DNA of 45,733 bases from contig CABVDL010000009.1 of assembly GCA_902497035.1 (NCBI GenBank), positions 1 to 45,733 on the forward strand, in the 5' to 3' direction. Of this stretch, positions 33,143 through 42,067 are shown piece by piece. The translations under genes and the position numbers were made by a program. The notes under the pieces were generated by a model. The model did no database searches, was not told the DNA's origin, and worked only from the letters and a program-made list of their open reading frames with translations. This DNA is from an uncultured Prevotella sp. Lineage in GTDB: Bacteria > Bacteroidota > Bacteroidia > Bacteroidales > Bacteroidaceae. The stretch's first letter is position 1. Every line of letters starts with the position of its first letter.

Positions 33143-34438
33143 TTATTCTGCCGACTTTTCCTGCACGCCATCAGGATAGGTGAACGGCACAAACCAAGTG
33201 ATGAGCAAGGCGGGAATGGTGCATATCAGCACGACGCAGAAGAACGTGCGGTAGCCCAGGGCATCGCTCACCAAGCCGCTAATCATGCCAGGAACCATCA
33301 CACCCAGGTTCATGATGCCGCTGGCAAAGGCGTAGTGGGCCATCTGATGCTTGCCCGGTGCCACCTGCTGCATCATAAACAACGTCAGGCCGACAAAGCC
33401 AAAGCCATAGCCGAAATACTCAAGAACGATACCCATACCGATAAGCCACAGGCTCTCGGGCTGGAAGATGGCCAGCAAAGTATAGGCGACAAAGGGCAGA
33501 TTGAATACCAGTGCCAGACGGAACAGGCAGTGCTGCAGGCCTTTATGGGCGATGTAATAGCCTGCGAGAATGCTGCCGATGACGAAAGCCGCGGCACCAA
33601 ACGTGCCATAGCAGATACCAATCTGCTGTTCGGTCAGCCCCAGTCCCTGGTCGGCTCGGGATGCCTTGAGAAACAGCGGTACAATCTTCATCACGAATCC
33701 CTCGGCAAACCGGTAAAGGATGATAAAACAGATGTAGTAGACGATATGCTTCTTCTGAAAGAACTCCATGAACACCTGGCCCAGTTCCCGCAACGTCTCC
33801 CGTGCGCCGGGCTTTACCAGCGTTTGGTTGCCGTTAGAGGGAAGAATGAAGAAATGCCAGATACCCAGGGCAGCCATCATACAGGCAATGACGAGCATGA
33901 TGATGGTCCACGCCATCCGTACGCCGTAGCCGTCGATAAGGATGCCGGCCAGATAGACAAGTCCGCCTGTGGCGGCAATCTTCGCGATATTGTAGAAAGC
34001 GCCCTGCCAGCCTATCCAACGGGCCTGGTCGTCCTTGCTTAGCACCGACATGTAGGTGCCGTCGGCAGCAATGTCGTGCGTAGCGCCGCTCATGGCGATA
34101 ACGGCCAATAGGGCAATGGTGATGGCAAAGAAATGGGGAAGGTGGAGCGCAAAGGCTACCAGCGCAAAGACCACACCCGAGAGCAATTGGGTGAGGACGA
34201 CGAAAAACTTCTTAGTCCGATACAGTTCAAGAAAGGGACTCCAAAGAGGCTTTAGCGTCCAAGGCAGCATGATGAGCGATGTCCAAAAGGCTATCTGGCG
34301 GTCACTGACACCAAGTCCTTTATACATAAGTGAGCAAACCATGTTGAGTACGACAAAGGGGAGCCCCATCGCAAAGTAAAGCGTGGGAACCCATGCCACA
34401 GGACTTACATGGCGCGTTTCTGAGGAAGAATGTTGCAT
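33143..34438 (-). CDS. MFS transporter, AmpG-like
   Basis: The 431-residue inner-membrane protein has about 12 predicted membrane helices and a central loop near residues 200-225 (PSNGNQTLVKPGARET). The start PTLYFAMGLPFVVLNM and the block ATHDIAADGTYMSVLSKDDQARWIGWQGAFYN resemble the AmpG/muropeptide-permease branch of the major facilitator superfamily. In Bacteroidota such permeases often sit in glycan loci and carry disaccharides released in the periplasm. Operon structure with GH3 (27-base gap) suggests that it takes up the GH3 substrate or product. The cargo cannot be stated from sequence. Confidence 0.82.
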   Translation of the reverse strand: MQHSSSETRHVSPVAWVPTLYFAMGLPFVVLNMVCSLMYKGLGVSDRQIAFWTSLIMLPWTLKPLWSPFLELYRTKKFFVVLTQLLSGVVFALVAFALHLPHFFAITIALLAVIAMSGATHDIAADGTYMSVLSKDDQARWIGWQGAFYNIAKIAATGGLVYLAGILIDGYGVRMAWTIIMLVIACMMAALGIWHFFILPSNGNQTLVKPGARETLRELGQVFMEFFQKKHIVYYICFIILYRFAEGFVMKIVPLFLKASRADQGLGLTEQQIGICYGTFGAAAFVIGSILAGYYIAHKGLQHCLFRLALVFNLPFVAYTLLAIFQPESLWLIGMGIVLEYFGYGFGFVGLTLFMMQQVAPGKHQMAHYAFASGIMNLGVMVPGMISGLVSDALGYRTFFCVVLICTIPALLITWFVPFTYPDGVQEKSAE

Positions 34439-34574
34439 TGTATAGTTTTTGCAGGATTGTTTTTACAGTAATATAGCTTCTATAGTCTTGACGGCTTCTA
34501 TAGATTAGAACAACCAACGCAGCATTTACACCACCTCTTTTAACAAACTTTTTGGCAAGGGGACCGTGACATTC

Positions 34575-34609
34575 GCCATAGCAGCCGGCGGCAAGCCGGC
34601 TGCTATGGC
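34575..34609. repeat. Perfect 15-bp hairpin with GCCGGC core
   Basis: GCCATAGCAGCCGGC (34575-34589) pairs perfectly with GCCGGCTGCTATGGC (34595-34609) around a 5-base loop, 24 bases past the stop of the beta-barrel gene. No U-run follows on either strand. It shares the GCCGGC core and 5-base loop with the hairpins at 1380-1402 and 1506-1528. The rest of the 34439-34633 gap shows nothing I can support. Confidence 0.8.
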
Positions 34610-34633
34610 CTAAGGTCAACAGGTACTATCCGA

Positions 34634-37594
34634 CTACGACCAGCCTCTCGGGCGGCCGCCGCCGAATCCGCCAGGACCGAAGCCGCCACGGGGCGGACGG
34701 CCACCGCCAGGACCGAACCCTGGACCGCCAGGACCTCTCATGCCGCGGCGCGCGTCCTTGGTGCCAAAGAGATTGAAACGGTAGTTGACGTGAAGCATGA
34801 AATAGCTGTTGATGGCGTTGTACTCGGTGTCGCTGCGCATTGATGCGGTAATCGAACGGCTGATATTACTCTGCTGCTGCAGCAGGTCGTAGAACTGGAG
34901 CATGACGACGAGTGACTTGTCCTTAAGGAAACTTTGCGAGAGCTGGGCATTCCAGATAAGCTCATTGGTGTTGAGCGAATTGTCGCTGTAGCCACGCCGA
35001 CTGTTCATGTTGAGGTCGGTGGCAAGCGTCATTCCCCACGGTGCCGTCGCGCTGATGTTACCTCCATAGCTAAACTGCCATGTATTGAGGTTGGAGGCAG
35101 GCTGCAGCTTGTTCTTTGAATGGCGGTAGTCGAGCGACCCGTTAAGCTCCACCTCCAGCCAGCTGTTGCGGTAGCTGCCAGCAAGACGCTCGGAAATAGT
35201 CATATCGCGTGTCGTGTTCTTCAGCGAGTTGGCGTTGCGCTCGAGAGAAACATAGCCCACATTGTTGGCATAGTTGAAGTTAGTCCACGTGTTGACGTTC
35301 CAGAAGCCTGCGGAGTCAAGGGGCGTGTTGAACATCAGCGCACTGTTGACATTCCAGTTGCCGTTGATGTTCTCAGGGCGCGTCAGGCGTCCGCCGGTAG
35401 TCTGGTCGTAGGTTACGCGGTTGCTGATTGAGTTGTTCGTATTGGAATAGTTGACAAAGGCCATCACAGCCTGCTTCGTCTTCTCGGAATAGTTGTTGAA
35501 GAACAGCCTCATGTTCTGGGTGAAAGCGGGCTTCAGCCCCGGGTTACCCGTCGAGATGTTGAGCGGGTCGGAGTCGTCGTAGATGTCGAGCAGCTGCGAG
35601 ATAGAAGGCTGCGTAGTCGAGGCACTGTAGTTGAAGCGCAGGTTGCTCACCTTGGAGAAGCGGTAGCGGAAGTCAAGGTTCGGGGCGAAGTTGAACACGT
35701 TACGCGTGGTGTCGACCGAGATGCCCTGGTAGTCCTGCACATAAGAGGAATGCAGGGGCTGGAACATCACGCCGGCGTTGAGTTGCCATTTGGTACGCAG
35801 CATACGGAACATCAGACGTATCTCGTGACGGTAGTTCTTGTATTCTGAGAAACGGCTCAAACTGTGGTCAAGATATTCGGTATAGGGTTGAGAGAGCCTG
35901 TCGAGGTAGCTGTCCCAACTGCGATAGCGCATCGACAGCCCACTGAAAAAGTCCTCGCCCAAATTGGAGAAGTCGTAGGTGGAGCGGTCGCTCTTGCTAT
36001 AGCTGTACTCATACTTATAGCTCAATTGCAGGAACGTCGCTTTCCACAGCGGCTCACTGTAGGTGGTCTGTACGGAATAGCTCCAGCTCTTCGACGGCGC
36101 AAGATTGTATCGGTTGGTCTGGTAGGTGGAGTCCTGGCCGAGGGCGTTGGACAACTGGTACAGATGAACGTTATTGGTGGAGAGCGAGTTCGACTTGCTG
36201 TCGGTGTAGCTTCCCTCGCCGCGCAGGGTGATGTTGCGCCCTCTGGCGTTGAGCTTGCGGTTCAACTGAAGAACGCCTCCCATGGTATTGGAACGCGAAT
36301 AGCTGATGCTGCTGGCCATATTGGAGTTGACGATGACACTGTCAGCCGCCAGCGTCTGCATGGCCTCGGCCACGAGCGGGTCGGCAACATAGAGATAGGG
36401 GTCGTCATTAAACGAGGCTGATGAAGAGGAGGCAAGCCCGTCTGACTTTGAGAGCGACAATCTCGGGCGGAACATGATGTTGGTCATGGTGTCGGGCGTC
36501 CATTCCACGCGTGCCCGCATATTGAAGGTGTTGCCGCGGGAGTAGTTCTGCGAGAGGCTGTTTGAGTAGGAGCCTACCGTACTCACGAAGTTCTGCATGC
36601 TTCTCTTGCTGTAGGTGTCGCCGTCGCTGTGGTTCCATCGCGCGCTGGCATCAACGATAATCTTGTTCTTCTTCTCGTAGTTGAAGTTGACGCCCGCCAT
36701 CTTTGTCGCGTTCAGTCCGTTGCGTCCCTGCCGGAAAGCCCCGCCGCGTCCGCCAAATCCCATGTCGTTGACGTTGTTGGCATTGCCCATTCCCATAATG
36801 CGCATGTCCTTGTTGAAATAGCCGCCAAAGAGCCTGCTGGAGTAGCGGTCGTGGTTGCCCGCGCCAACATCGGCATTGGCCATGACTCCCTTGTTCATGC
36901 CGGGCTTCATGCCGAAGTCTAGCACGGTCTGCTCGTCACCGTCGTCAATGCCGGTGATACGGGTGAGGTCGCTCTTCTGCTCGTAAGCCTTCACCTTATT
37001 AATAATGCTTGTGGGAATATTTTTCAGGGCTGTCTTGGTGTCGCCGGTCATAAACTCCTTTCCGTCAACCAAGATTTTCTTCACCTCCTTGCCGTTGATG
37101 GTGATTTTTCCGTCATCATCAACCTTTGCGCCGGGCAGACGCTTGATGAGCTCCTCAATGGTCGAACCCTCCGGTGTACGGTAGGCACTCGCATTATAAA
37201 CAAAGGTATCTTCTTTCAGCACCACTTTCTGAGCCTGTGCCGTTACCTCGGCTCCCTTGAGCATGATGGCGTCTGAGGATATCAGAATGCGGCCCAAGGA
37301 GACGGGCTGGCCGTCACTGACCTTAACCTGCTGAACGTGGGTCTTATAGCCAATACTCGATACTTTCAATAAATAAGTCCTGGCCTCAGAAGGAACCTGA
37401 AGCACGAAACGGCCACTGTCATTGGACAAGGCACCGGCTACATAGGAGGAGTCCTGACGGAGCAACTGCACAGTTGCCATTGACAATGCGTCGTGGCTTG
37501 ACTTGTCCAACAGCACTCCCGTGATGGTGGTTTTCTGAGCCATCGTCACCATGGCGGTCAACAAGAACAAGCTGAGAAGGATGAATTTCTTCAT
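34634..37594 (-). CDS. Outer-membrane beta-barrel protein with Gly/Arg-rich tail
   Basis: The 986-residue protein has a signal peptide (1-19, TMAQ), a CarboxypepD regulatory-like Ig domain (about 22-110), a TonB-plug-like region (about 115-240, with GSTIEELIKRLPGAKVDDDG and ILVDGKEF) and a large barrel of the OMP_b-brl_3 type rich in alternating aromatic residues. The last 38 residues are low-complexity Gly, Pro, Arg and Phe (GPGGPGFGPGGGRPPRGG and similar). The family is common in Bacteroidota, often without a SusD partner, as here; its substrate is not known. It is a single gene transcribed on the minus strand, divergent from aroB. Confidence 0.85.
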   Translation of the reverse strand: MKKFILLSLFLLTAMVTMAQKTTITGVLLDKSSHDALSMATVQLLRQDSSYVAGALSNDSGRFVLQVPSEARTYLLKVSSIGYKTHVQQVKVSDGQPVSLGRILISSDAIMLKGAEVTAQAQKVVLKEDTFVYNASAYRTPEGSTIEELIKRLPGAKVDDDGKITINGKEVKKILVDGKEFMTGDTKTALKNIPTSIINKVKAYEQKSDLTRITGIDDGDEQTVLDFGMKPGMNKGVMANADVGAGNHDRYSSRLFGGYFNKDMRIMGMGNANNVNDMGFGGRGGAFRQGRNGLNATKMAGVNFNYEKKNKIIVDASARWNHSDGDTYSKRSMQNFVSTVGSYSNSLSQNYSRGNTFNMRARVEWTPDTMTNIMFRPRLSLSKSDGLASSSSASFNDDPYLYVADPLVAEAMQTLAADSVIVNSNMASSISYSRSNTMGGVLQLNRKLNARGRNITLRGEGSYTDSKSNSLSTNNVHLYQLSNALGQDSTYQTNRYNLAPSKSWSYSVQTTYSEPLWKATFLQLSYKYEYSYSKSDRSTYDFSNLGEDFFSGLSMRYRSWDSYLDRLSQPYTEYLDHSLSRFSEYKNYRHEIRLMFRMLRTKWQLNAGVMFQPLHSSYVQDYQGISVDTTRNVFNFAPNLDFRYRFSKVSNLRFNYSASTTQPSISQLLDIYDDSDPLNISTGNPGLKPAFTQNMRLFFNNYSEKTKQAVMAFVNYSNTNNSISNRVTYDQTTGGRLTRPENINGNWNVNSALMFNTPLDSAGFWNVNTWTNFNYANNVGYVSLERNANSLKNTTRDMTISERLAGSYRNSWLEVELNGSLDYRHSKNKLQPASNLNTWQFSYGGNISATAPWGMTLATDLNMNSRRGYSDNSLNTNELIWNAQLSQSFLKDKSLVVMLQFYDLLQQQSNISRSITASMRSDTEYNAINSYFMLHVNYRFNLFGTKDARRGMRGPGGPGFGPGGGRPPRGGFGPGGFGGGRPRGWS

Positions 37595-37763
37595 GTAATT
37601 AGAGCTTTCCTGAAAATGTTACGTCTCTTTGACGCTAACCGGCTGCAAAGGTTTAAAGACATATATTGCACATTGCCCCTTGATATGCGCAAAACGCGCT
37701 GCCAATCTCTTAAAAAGTATTAAGATATTGGGCGGCGAGGCCATTCCGACAAAGATTATTGTG

Positions 37764-37771
37764 TATTTTTG
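37764..37771 (+). promoter_or_regulatory. Candidate -7 element for aroB
   Basis: TATTTTTG fits TAnnTTTG and lies 46 bases before the aroB ATG. No clear -33 TTG is seen at the right spacing, so support is moderate. Confidence 0.45.
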
Positions 37772-37817
37772 TAAACAAGCAACAGAGAGAAAACAACACC
37801 ATCAAGAGAGAAAGGTT

Positions 37818-38882
37818 ATGAAGCAGAGAATTGTCTTTTCACATCAGTTGGCTACCGATTTGGCTTTGGCCATGACAGAATGCGAGCACGAGCGCGTCTT
37901 TATCTTGACTGATGAAACCACGAGAGAGCTTTGCTGGCCGCTGCTCGACTCTTTTTACGGGCTGCGCAATGCCACCAAAATCACCATCAAGCCCTCCGAC
38001 ACCCACAAGACCATCGATACGGTGTGCGATGTCTGGCGCGCACTCGACAAGGGCATGGCTACGCGACACTCGCTGCTCATCAACCTTGGCGGTGGCATGG
38101 TGACCGACCTTGGCGGCTTTGCCGCCTCGACGTTTAAGCGTGGCATCGACTTCATCAACATCCCAACAACGCTCTTGGCCATGGTTGACGCTTCTGTAGG
38201 CGGAAAGACGGGCGTAAACTTCGACGGACTGAAAAACGAGGTTGGCGTGTTCAATGACGCCCGGTTCGTCATCTTGGATACGGAGTTCCTGCGAACGCTC
38301 GACGAGCAGAACATCCGCTCCGGTTACGCCGAAATGCTGAAACACGGCCTCATATCCGACGACAGGCACTGGGCAGACCTCATCAACTTCGACCTTGCCC
38401 ATCCCGACTTGAGGCATCTGCAGACGCTGCTGGCCAAGAGCGTCAGCGTGAAAGAGCGAATAGTAGAAAAGGACCCTAAGGAAAAAGACATACGCAAGGC
38501 TCTGAACTATGGCCACACCTTCGGGCACGCTTTCGAGAGCTTTTCGCTACGGGCTTTCGGACAAAACGGCACCACTCCCCTGCTTCACGGCTATGCCGTG
38601 GCCTATGGTCTCATCTGCGAGCTCTATCTGTCGGCCATCAAGACAGGCTTCCCCACCGAGAAAATGCACCAGACCGTGCGCTTCATACGCGACTACTACG
38701 GCAGCTACCCCATCACGTGCGACGACTACGACCAGCTCATTGAGCTGATGCGGCACGACAAGAAGAACAATTCTGGTATCATCAACTTTACGCTTCTCTC
38801 CGACATCGGCCAAATCCACATCAACCAGACGGCCACGGACGACGAAATAAAGGAATGTCTCGACTTCTACCGTGAGGGTTAG
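37818..38882 (+). CDS. aroB: 3-dehydroquinate synthase
   Basis: The second step of the shikimate pathway converts DAHP to 3-dehydroquinate with NAD+ and a divalent metal. The 354-residue protein from the ATG at 37818 starts MKQRIVFSH, with an AAAGG ribosome-binding site just before it; an upstream ATG at 37629 would add 63 unrelated residues. Family marks: NLGGGMVTDLGGFAASTFKRG, PTTLLAMVDASVGGKTGVN, EMLKHGLI and the metal-binding ALNYGHTFGHAFE. Chorismate made through this pathway is also the precursor for the nearby men genes. Its stop overlaps the menE stop on the other strand by 4 bases, so the two genes converge tightly. Confidence 0.95.
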   Translation: MKQRIVFSHQLATDLALAMTECEHERVFILTDETTRELCWPLLDSFYGLRNATKITIKPSDTHKTIDTVCDVWRALDKGMATRHSLLINLGGGMVTDLGGFAASTFKRGIDFINIPTTLLAMVDASVGGKTGVNFDGLKNEVGVFNDARFVILDTEFLRTLDEQNIRSGYAEMLKHGLISDDRHWADLINFDLAHPDLRHLQTLLAKSVSVKERIVEKDPKEKDIRKALNYGHTFGHAFESFSLRAFGQNGTTPLLHGYAVAYGLICELYLSAIKTGFPTEKMHQTVRFIRDYYGSYPITCDDYDQLIELMRHDKKNNSGIINFTLLSDIGQIHINQTATDDEIKECLDFYREG

Positions 38883-39928
38883 GCTCTTTTAGGACGGACA
38901 TCCTGCTGAGACAGCCTCAGCGCAAGCTCCCCGGCCTGCTGCCGGGCTATCTTCCCCGTCTCGGTCATGGGAATATGGCTGACGTGCAGGAAGCGACGCG
39001 GCACCCAGTAATGCGGCAGGGCATTCATGCAGATTTCCTCCAGCTCTGCCCTGTCGCTCTGCTCGCTCAACAGCACGACTATCTCGCCGAACTTCTCGTC
39101 GGGCAACTTCGTAATGGCAAACGGCGCACGGAGAAAAGGCTGCAACGCATGCTCCACTTCCTCAATTTGTATCTTTATTCCACCGGAGTCTATCACATTG
39201 TCTTTTCTTCCCAACACGCGGAACTGCCTGCGCCCTGTGACGGCATCGGAACGCAGTTCGACACGGTCGTTAGTCACCAGCCGTCCCTCATGCACCAACG
39301 GAGCATCGATGACGAGGCACCCGTCTGGGGTCTGGCTGACGCTAACACTGTCGAAAGGCGTGTACCAGGCGCTCGCCTCCTCTCCGCTGAGCCTGCGCAG
39401 GGCAATGTGCGAGAGGGTCTCCGTCATGCCATAGGTACTCCACACGGCATTGGGAAACCGTCGCAGCGCACGTGCCATCCTGTCGTCGATGGCGCCACCT
39501 CCGATGATAAGATGGCCGATGCGCATCATCCGCTCCCGCTCGTCCGCCACCTGCAGCGAGTTATACACCTGCAACGGCACCATCGCGGCAAAGTCCAGCC
39601 CAACAGGCTCAACGCTCCCCGAGGCGTTTTCTTCCAATGGCAGATGAGCCAACGGATGCCCCGACGGCGGGACGCTTATCAGCCTCAGCTTCCGCTCCAA
39701 GGCCCTCACCACCACCATTTTCCCGGCTATGTAGTCAAGCGGCATACAGAGCAACGCCGTGTCGCCGGCCTTCAGCCCAAGAAAGTCGCAGGTGATACGT
39801 GCTGAGTTGAGCATGCGCCGCTTCTCCACCCACATCGGCTTAGGCTTGCCCGTGGAGCCGCTCGTATGCACCAGTACCTTGTCGTTGCCGTCATGCCACT
39901 GGGCCATGAAATCTTCTACCGTCATCAT
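38879..39928 (-). CDS. menE: o-succinylbenzoate-CoA ligase
   Basis: An AMP-forming acyl-CoA ligase that activates o-succinylbenzoate with ATP and CoA in menaquinone synthesis. The 349-residue protein has the phosphate loop HTSGSTGKPK (21-30), the STYGMTET motif (164-171), and the C-terminal hinge and lysine segment ending MTETGKIAR. It is shorter than the enterobacterial enzyme but typical for Bacteroidota. Its ATG overlaps the menC stop by 4 bases (ATGA), a translational coupling arrangement. It is the last gene of its unit and converges on aroB. Confidence 0.92.
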   Translation of the reverse strand: MMTVEDFMAQWHDGNDKVLVHTSGSTGKPKPMWVEKRRMLNSARITCDFLGLKAGDTALLCMPLDYIAGKMVVVRALERKLRLISVPPSGHPLAHLPLEENASGSVEPVGLDFAAMVPLQVYNSLQVADERERMMRIGHLIIGGGAIDDRMARALRRFPNAVWSTYGMTETLSHIALRRLSGEEASAWYTPFDSVSVSQTPDGCLVIDAPLVHEGRLVTNDRVELRSDAVTGRRQFRVLGRKDNVIDSGGIKIQIEEVEHALQPFLRAPFAITKLPDEKFGEIVVLLSEQSDRAELEEICMNALPHYWVPRRFLHVSHIPMTETGKIARQQAGELALRLSQQDVRPKRA

Positions 39929-40983
39929 CCCCGGTCTCCTTTCCTCATCATCGCCTCATCAAACCACATGCCGTCACCCCGCAGCACCAAAGGGGACGGG
40001 ATATTGTCGGTATAGAGCAGACCCGTACCCAACCCCTGCGGCATGGTGATATGCGGCCCATAGACCTCAGCACACAAGTGGGCCACGGCGTTAAGGCCGA
40101 CATTGCTCTCCAAGGCAGAGGTTATCCAACTGCCGATACCGCGCTCACGCGCCATCTCTATCCATTCCCGACAGCCTTGCATTCCGCCGTGCAAACTGGG
40201 TTTCAGTACGATGTATTGAGGCCGTATCTCGTCCAACAGCCGTTCCTTCTGAGCCAAATCGTTCACGCCGATGAGCTCCTCGTCGAGTGCAATGGGCAGC
40301 GGTGACTGACGGCACAAGCAGGCCATGTCGCGCCACTGGTGCTGCCGTATGGGCTGCTCGATGGAGTGGATATGGTATTGGGAGAGGGCCTCCAGCCGCT
40401 GCATGGCATTGTCGGGCGTAAATCCGCCGTTGGCATCCACGCGCAACTCTATCTGCTCAGGCGTAAAATGCTCGCGGATATGCCTCACCAGGTCCAGCTC
40501 GCGGTTGAAGTCGATGGCCCCGATTTTCAGCTTCACACAATGGAAGCCGGCCCGCAACTTCGCCTCAAGTCGTCCGTACATTTCCTCAAACGTCCCCATC
40601 CACACCAGTCCGTTGATGGGTATTGACTCCTCACCACGGGCAAAGGGCGTAGATGACAGTGCCCAGCTGCCACCGGCATCGAGCTGTGCGAAAGCGGTCT
40701 CGAGGCCGAAGAGTACGGAGGGATATGGCCGCAGCATCTCGTAGGGTATGCCGCCGGTCTGCTCAACGAAGCCGCATACCTTGCCGAGCAATGCCTCATA
40801 GCGCGTCTCGGGCATGGCGTCGCAGCTGAGGTCGGGCAACACGGAGCACTCGCCCACACCGGCAATGCCGTCCTGCTCCACCTTTATATAATAGGAAAGA
40901 TGGGTGGTATAGACACCGCGCGAGGTGCCGGCCGCCTCCTTGAAGTGAAGGAGACGCTTGGTATAGCTTACTCTCATCGTCAT
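39925..40983 (-). CDS. menC: o-succinylbenzoate synthase
   Basis: An enolase-superfamily dehydratase that turns SHCHC into o-succinylbenzoate. The 352-residue protein has the full active-site set: Lys151-x-Lys153 (KLKIG), Asp183 (VDANGGF), Glu209 (IEQP), Asp234 (ALDEE) and Lys261 (VLKPS). It overlaps menE by 4 bases and begins 9 bases after the aldo/keto reductase stop, so it is transcribed from the promoter at 41967-41997. It is thus separated from menD and menB, which lie 2.4 kb further upstream. ATG at 40983 was chosen; a second ATG two codons later is possible. Confidence 0.93.
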   Translation of the reverse strand: MTMRVSYTKRLLHFKEAAGTSRGVYTTHLSYYIKVEQDGIAGVGECSVLPDLSCDAMPETRYEALLGKVCGFVEQTGGIPYEMLRPYPSVLFGLETAFAQLDAGGSWALSSTPFARGEESIPINGLVWMGTFEEMYGRLEAKLRAGFHCVKLKIGAIDFNRELDLVRHIREHFTPEQIELRVDANGGFTPDNAMQRLEALSQYHIHSIEQPIRQHQWRDMACLCRQSPLPIALDEELIGVNDLAQKERLLDEIRPQYIVLKPSLHGGMQGCREWIEMARERGIGSWITSALESNVGLNAVAHLCAEVYGPHITMPQGLGTGLLYTDNIPSPLVLRGDGMWFDEAMMRKGDRG

Positions 40984-40992
40984 CGTATTGTA

Positions 40993-41940
40993 CTATGCTC
41001 TCAGGTTCTGCGCCAGCTGCTCCGTGCTGCTGGCTCCGACCAGCACGCTCGTCACTCCCTGCTGTTCCAAAATCCAGTCGAGAGCGTAGGCTGGCAGCGT
41101 TTTGCCCTGAGCCGTGGCCTCCTTATGCCATGCCTTTATCTTGTCCAATAGCTCCGGGGTAAGTGCCGACTGCTTGAGCGAGCTGTTCCGGGCCATTCTG
41201 CTGTCGGCCGGAATGCCGTTGAGATAGCGGTCGGTGAGCAAACCCTGCGCCAAGGGAGAGAACGAGATGAAGCCCACTCCCTGCGTCCTGCAATAGTCGA
41301 GAATGCCTTCCTCTACGGGCGAGCGGTCGACGAGGTTGAGCCGTCCCTGGTAAATAAGCAGCGGTGTGTCGTGCTCCCGCAGATAAGTCACGGCAGTCTT
41401 AAGCGCATGCAATGGCCAGCGGCTGATGCCCACATAGAGGGCTTTTCCCTGTCTCACCACATCGACCAGCGCCTGTAAGGTCTCCTCAAGAGGTGTCTCA
41501 GGGTCGTAGCGATGACTGTAGAACAAGTCAACATAGTCGATATGCATGCGCCGAAGGCTCTGATTGATACTTGCCATGAGGTATTTGCGGCTGCCCCAGT
41601 TGCCGTAAGGTCCGGGCCACATATCGTATCCGGCTTTCGACGAGATGAACAGCTCGTCACGGTAAGGACGGAAGTCGTCATCCATCAGCCGGCCCATTGT
41701 CTCCTCCGCCGAGCCATAGGGTGGCCCGTAGTTGTTGGCAAGGTCAAAATGCGTGATGCCATGGTCGAAAGCATAGTGGGTGATGGCCCTGCTGCGCTCA
41801 TAGCTGTCCACGCCGCCGAAGTTATGCCAAAAGCCAAGGCTCACCTTGGGCAGCAACACCCCGCTGCGCCCGCAACGGCGGTAGAAGCTGGTGTTGTCGT
41901 AACGGCTCTCGCTGGCCGTGTATCGTTGTTTAATGTCCAT
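40993..41940 (-). CDS. Aldo/keto reductase
   Basis: The 315-residue protein (start at 41940, MDIKQRY; the ATG at 42027 would add a hydrophobic stretch that lies in the promoter region) is an NADPH-dependent aldo/keto reductase. The catalytic tetrad is present: Asp66 (FDLANN), Tyr71, Lys102 (SSKAG) and His143 (YSHRYD). Sequence style is close to the YghZ/Kv-beta branch. It has a good promoter and begins a unit with menC and menE. Its substrate is unknown and it has no recognised step in menaquinone synthesis. Confidence 0.88.
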   Translation of the reverse strand: MDIKQRYTASESRYDNTSFYRRCGRSGVLLPKVSLGFWHNFGGVDSYERSRAITHYAFDHGITHFDLANNYGPPYGSAEETMGRLMDDDFRPYRDELFISSKAGYDMWPGPYGNWGSRKYLMASINQSLRRMHIDYVDLFYSHRYDPETPLEETLQALVDVVRQGKALYVGISRWPLHALKTAVTYLREHDTPLLIYQGRLNLVDRSPVEEGILDYCRTQGVGFISFSPLAQGLLTDRYLNGIPADSRMARNSSLKQSALTPELLDKIKAWHKEATAQGKTLPAYALDWILEQQGVTSVLVGASSTEQLAQNLRA

Positions 41941-41966
41941 ACAGAATGATTTAATCGTTCGATGCA

Positions 41967-41997
41967 CAAAAATAAAGTAAAAGTAGCAAATAAACAA
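41967..41997 (-). promoter_or_regulatory. Promoter of the aldo/keto reductase-menC-menE unit
   Basis: On the minus strand TATTTTTG (41974-41967) is a -7 element and TTG (41997-41995) a -33 element with 20 bases between. It lies 26 bases before the ATG at 41940 and supports that start. It faces away from the hlyIII promoter at 42040-42047. Confidence 0.65.
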
Positions 41998-42039
41998 AAA
42001 AGCAAGACGGGAATTTCGACGGAACAAGAATAATTTATC

Positions 42040-42047
42040 TATATTTG
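42040..42047 (+). promoter_or_regulatory. Candidate -7 element for the hemolysin-III gene
   Basis: TATATTTG fits TAnnTTTG and lies 20 bases before the ATG at 42068. No convincing TTG is found upstream at the usual spacing. Confidence 0.5.
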
Positions 42048-42067
42048 CCTCATCATATTGATGTATT

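Noticed and set aside
34575..34609. Intrinsic terminator of the beta-barrel gene
   Set aside because: The stem is perfect, but no U-run follows on either strand, and similar stems occur elsewhere as repeats.
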